Shown here: positions 4,800-5,760 of the stretch, in pieces
Position numbering within the stretch: the first letter of the stretch is position 1
Layout of the letters: each line of letters opens with the position of its first letter
Assembly (NCBI RefSeq): GCF_000282995.1
Contig: NZ_ALEE01000462.1
Location: forward strand, 1 to 5,760
Source of the DNA: Melaminivora alkalimesophila
GTDB lineage: Bacteria > Pseudomonadota > Gammaproteobacteria > Burkholderiales > Burkholderiaceae_C
Length of the DNA stretch: 5,760 bases
Direction of reading: 5' to 3'
Notes under the pieces: generated by a model
Seen by the model: only the letters and a program-made list of their open reading frames with translations
Told to the model about the DNA's origin: nothing
Database searches by the model: none
Position numbers and translations under genes: made by a program

Positions 4800-5760
4800 T
4801 CAGTCCAGGGTGATGCCGGCGCTCTGGATCACGCCGCGCCACTTGTCCACTTCGGCGCGCAGGAACTCGGCCGAGGCCTGGGGCGTCAGCCCCGAGGGCA
4901 GCACCCCCATGGCGTCGAGCTTTTCCTTGACCGCCGGATCGGGCAGCGCGCGGGCAATCTCCGCCTGCAGGCGCTGCACGATGGGCGCCGGCGTGCCGGC
5001 GGGCACGGCCGCCAGGAACCAGGCGTCGGCCGTGAAGCCCTTGAGCCCTTCCTCGTCCATGGTCGGCACCTGCGGCATGGACGGCAGGCGCTCGTTGTGC
5101 GCCACCGCCAGGGCGCGCACCTTGCCGGCCTTGAGCTGCGAGGCGATGGTGACCGCCGTGAGGAAGCCGAAGTCCGTCTCGCCCGAGGCGAGCGAGACCA
5201 CCGAGGGTGCGCTGCCCTTGTAGGGGATGTGGTTGATCTTCACCTTGGCCTGCATGGCGTAGAGCTCGGCGCCGAGGTGGTTCGGGCCGCCCGTGCCCGA
5301 GGAGGGGTAGTTCAGCCGGCCGGGCTGCGCCTTCGCCGTGGCCGTCAGGTCGGCGAGTGACCGGAGCGGGCTCTGTGCGCCCACGGTCAACACCAGCGGG
5401 CTGCGGCCCACCAGGCTCACGGGAGCGAAGTCGCGCGGCGGATCGTAGGGCAGGCGGGGATACAGGCCGGGCGCCATGGCCATGCAGCCGACGTCGCCCA
5501 GCACCACCGTGTAGCCGTCCGGCGCCGCCTTGGCGACCTGGTCGCAGCCGATGGTGCCGTTGGCGCCCGGCTTGTTCTCCACCACCACGGTGGCCTGCAT
5601 GTTCTCGCCCATCTTTTGGGCCAGCAGCCGGCCCAGGATGTCGGTCGAGCCGCCCGGCGCGAAGGGCACCACCAGGCGGATGGTGCGCGAGGGGTAGGAA
5701 GCACCGTTCTGGGCCTGGGCCAGGGGGGCGGCCAGCGCGCTGGCCAGCAGGACGCCCGCC
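4800..5760 (-). CDS. Bug-family tripartite tricarboxylate transporter substrate-binding protein, 5' end beyond right edge
   Basis: The gene ends with TGA at 4800-4802 and reads open to the right edge, giving about 319 codons; only the start codon and the first part of the signal peptide are missing. The visible N-terminus is the end of a Sec signal peptide, hydrophobic VLLASALAAPLAQAQ with likely cleavage after AQA, so the mature protein is periplasmic. It then shows Bug/TctC landmarks: RLVVPFAPGGSTD, VVVENKPGANGTIG, APDGYTVVLG, YPSSGTGGPNHL, HIPYKGSAPSV, LASGETDFGF, KVRALAV and a closing LRAEVDKWRGVIQSAGI. Bug proteins bind small carboxylates or amides; some feed TctAB-type transporters, and many orphan members act with unknown partners. 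No transporter membrane subunit is in the window. It is convergent with the aminotransferase, so shared control is not implied. A GTG at 5672 is internal, after the signal peptide, and is not the start. Confidence 0.93.
   Translation of the reverse strand, partial: AGVLLASALAAPLAQAQNGASYPSRTIRLVVPFAPGGSTDILGRLLAQKMGENMQATVVVENKPGANGTIGCDQVAKAAPDGYTVVLGDVGCMAMAPGLYPRLPYDPPRDFAPVSLVGRSPLVLTVGAQSPLRSLADLTATAKAQPGRLNYPSSGTGGPNHLGAELYAMQAKVKINHIPYKGSAPSVVSLASGETDFGFLTAVTIASQLKAGKVRALAVAHNERLPSMPQVPTMDEEGLKGFTADAWFLAAVPAGTPAPIVQRLQAEIARALPDPAVKEKLDAMGVLPSGLTPQASAEFLRAEVDKWRGVIQSAGITLD

Noticed and set aside
3587..4813. 408-codon plus-strand frame overlapping the aminotransferase in another frame
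   Set aside because: Its product is Arg/Ala/Gly-rich with no recognisable domain, while the overlapping frame encodes an intact PLP enzyme.
5097..5360. Plus-strand 87-codon frame inside the Bug gene
   Set aside because: It is antisense to a clear Bug-family domain, with no SD or homology; a shadow frame.

Overview
The window is very GC-rich, with dense genes on both strands. Its gene content fits a betaproteobacterium, most likely Burkholderiales (Comamonadaceae or Alcaligenaceae type). The clearest pointers are a Bug-family periplasmic receptor, a LysR regulator divergent from an omega-amino acid:pyruvate aminotransferase, and a short orphan flagellar-rod-like protein. The taxonomic call is inference from gene families and composition; no 16S or other marker is present.

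Layout, left to right. (1) Positions 1-1571, minus strand: a two-gene unit read right to left. A YdjI-type SPFH protein with a C-terminal SHOCT domain is followed after 51 bases by a zinc-ribbon/DUF4178 protein that runs off the left edge. (2) Positions 1572-1749: a divergent intergenic region with layered inverted repeats on the SPFH side and a strong Fur box on the other. (3) Positions 1750-2031, plus strand: a small two-helix DUF2061 membrane protein with a His-rich N-terminus, very probably iron-regulated. Its 3' end overlaps the next gene tail to tail by 40 bases. (4) Positions 1992-2294, minus strand: a 100-residue FlgB/FlgC-like rod protein with no other flagellar gene nearby. (5) Positions 2343-3284, minus strand: a LysR-type regulator. 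(6) Positions 3285-3386: the shared divergent promoter region. (7) Positions 3387-4754, plus strand: a complete beta-alanine/omega-amino acid:pyruvate aminotransferase (bauA-like). (8) Positions 4755-4799: a short convergent gap with a GC hairpin. (9) Positions 4800-5760, minus strand: a Bug-family tripartite tricarboxylate transporter receptor whose first residues lie beyond the right edge.

How the parts relate. The LysR gene most likely controls the divergent aminotransferase. That enzyme moves an amino group from beta-alanine or a similar omega-amine to pyruvate, giving malonate semialdehyde and alanine. The usual partner semialdehyde dehydrogenase (mmsA) is not in the window. The SPFH/DUF4178 pair belongs to a poorly understood membrane-associated group often linked to envelope stress. 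The Bug receptor probably binds a small carboxylate, but its ligand cannot be read from the sequence. I see no RNA gene, mobile element, CRISPR array or clear foreign island. No wholly new system is evident; the best leads are the Fur-controlled His-rich DUF2061 protein, the orphan rod protein beside a LysR gene, and the SPFH/DUF4178 unit with its inverted-repeat promoter region.
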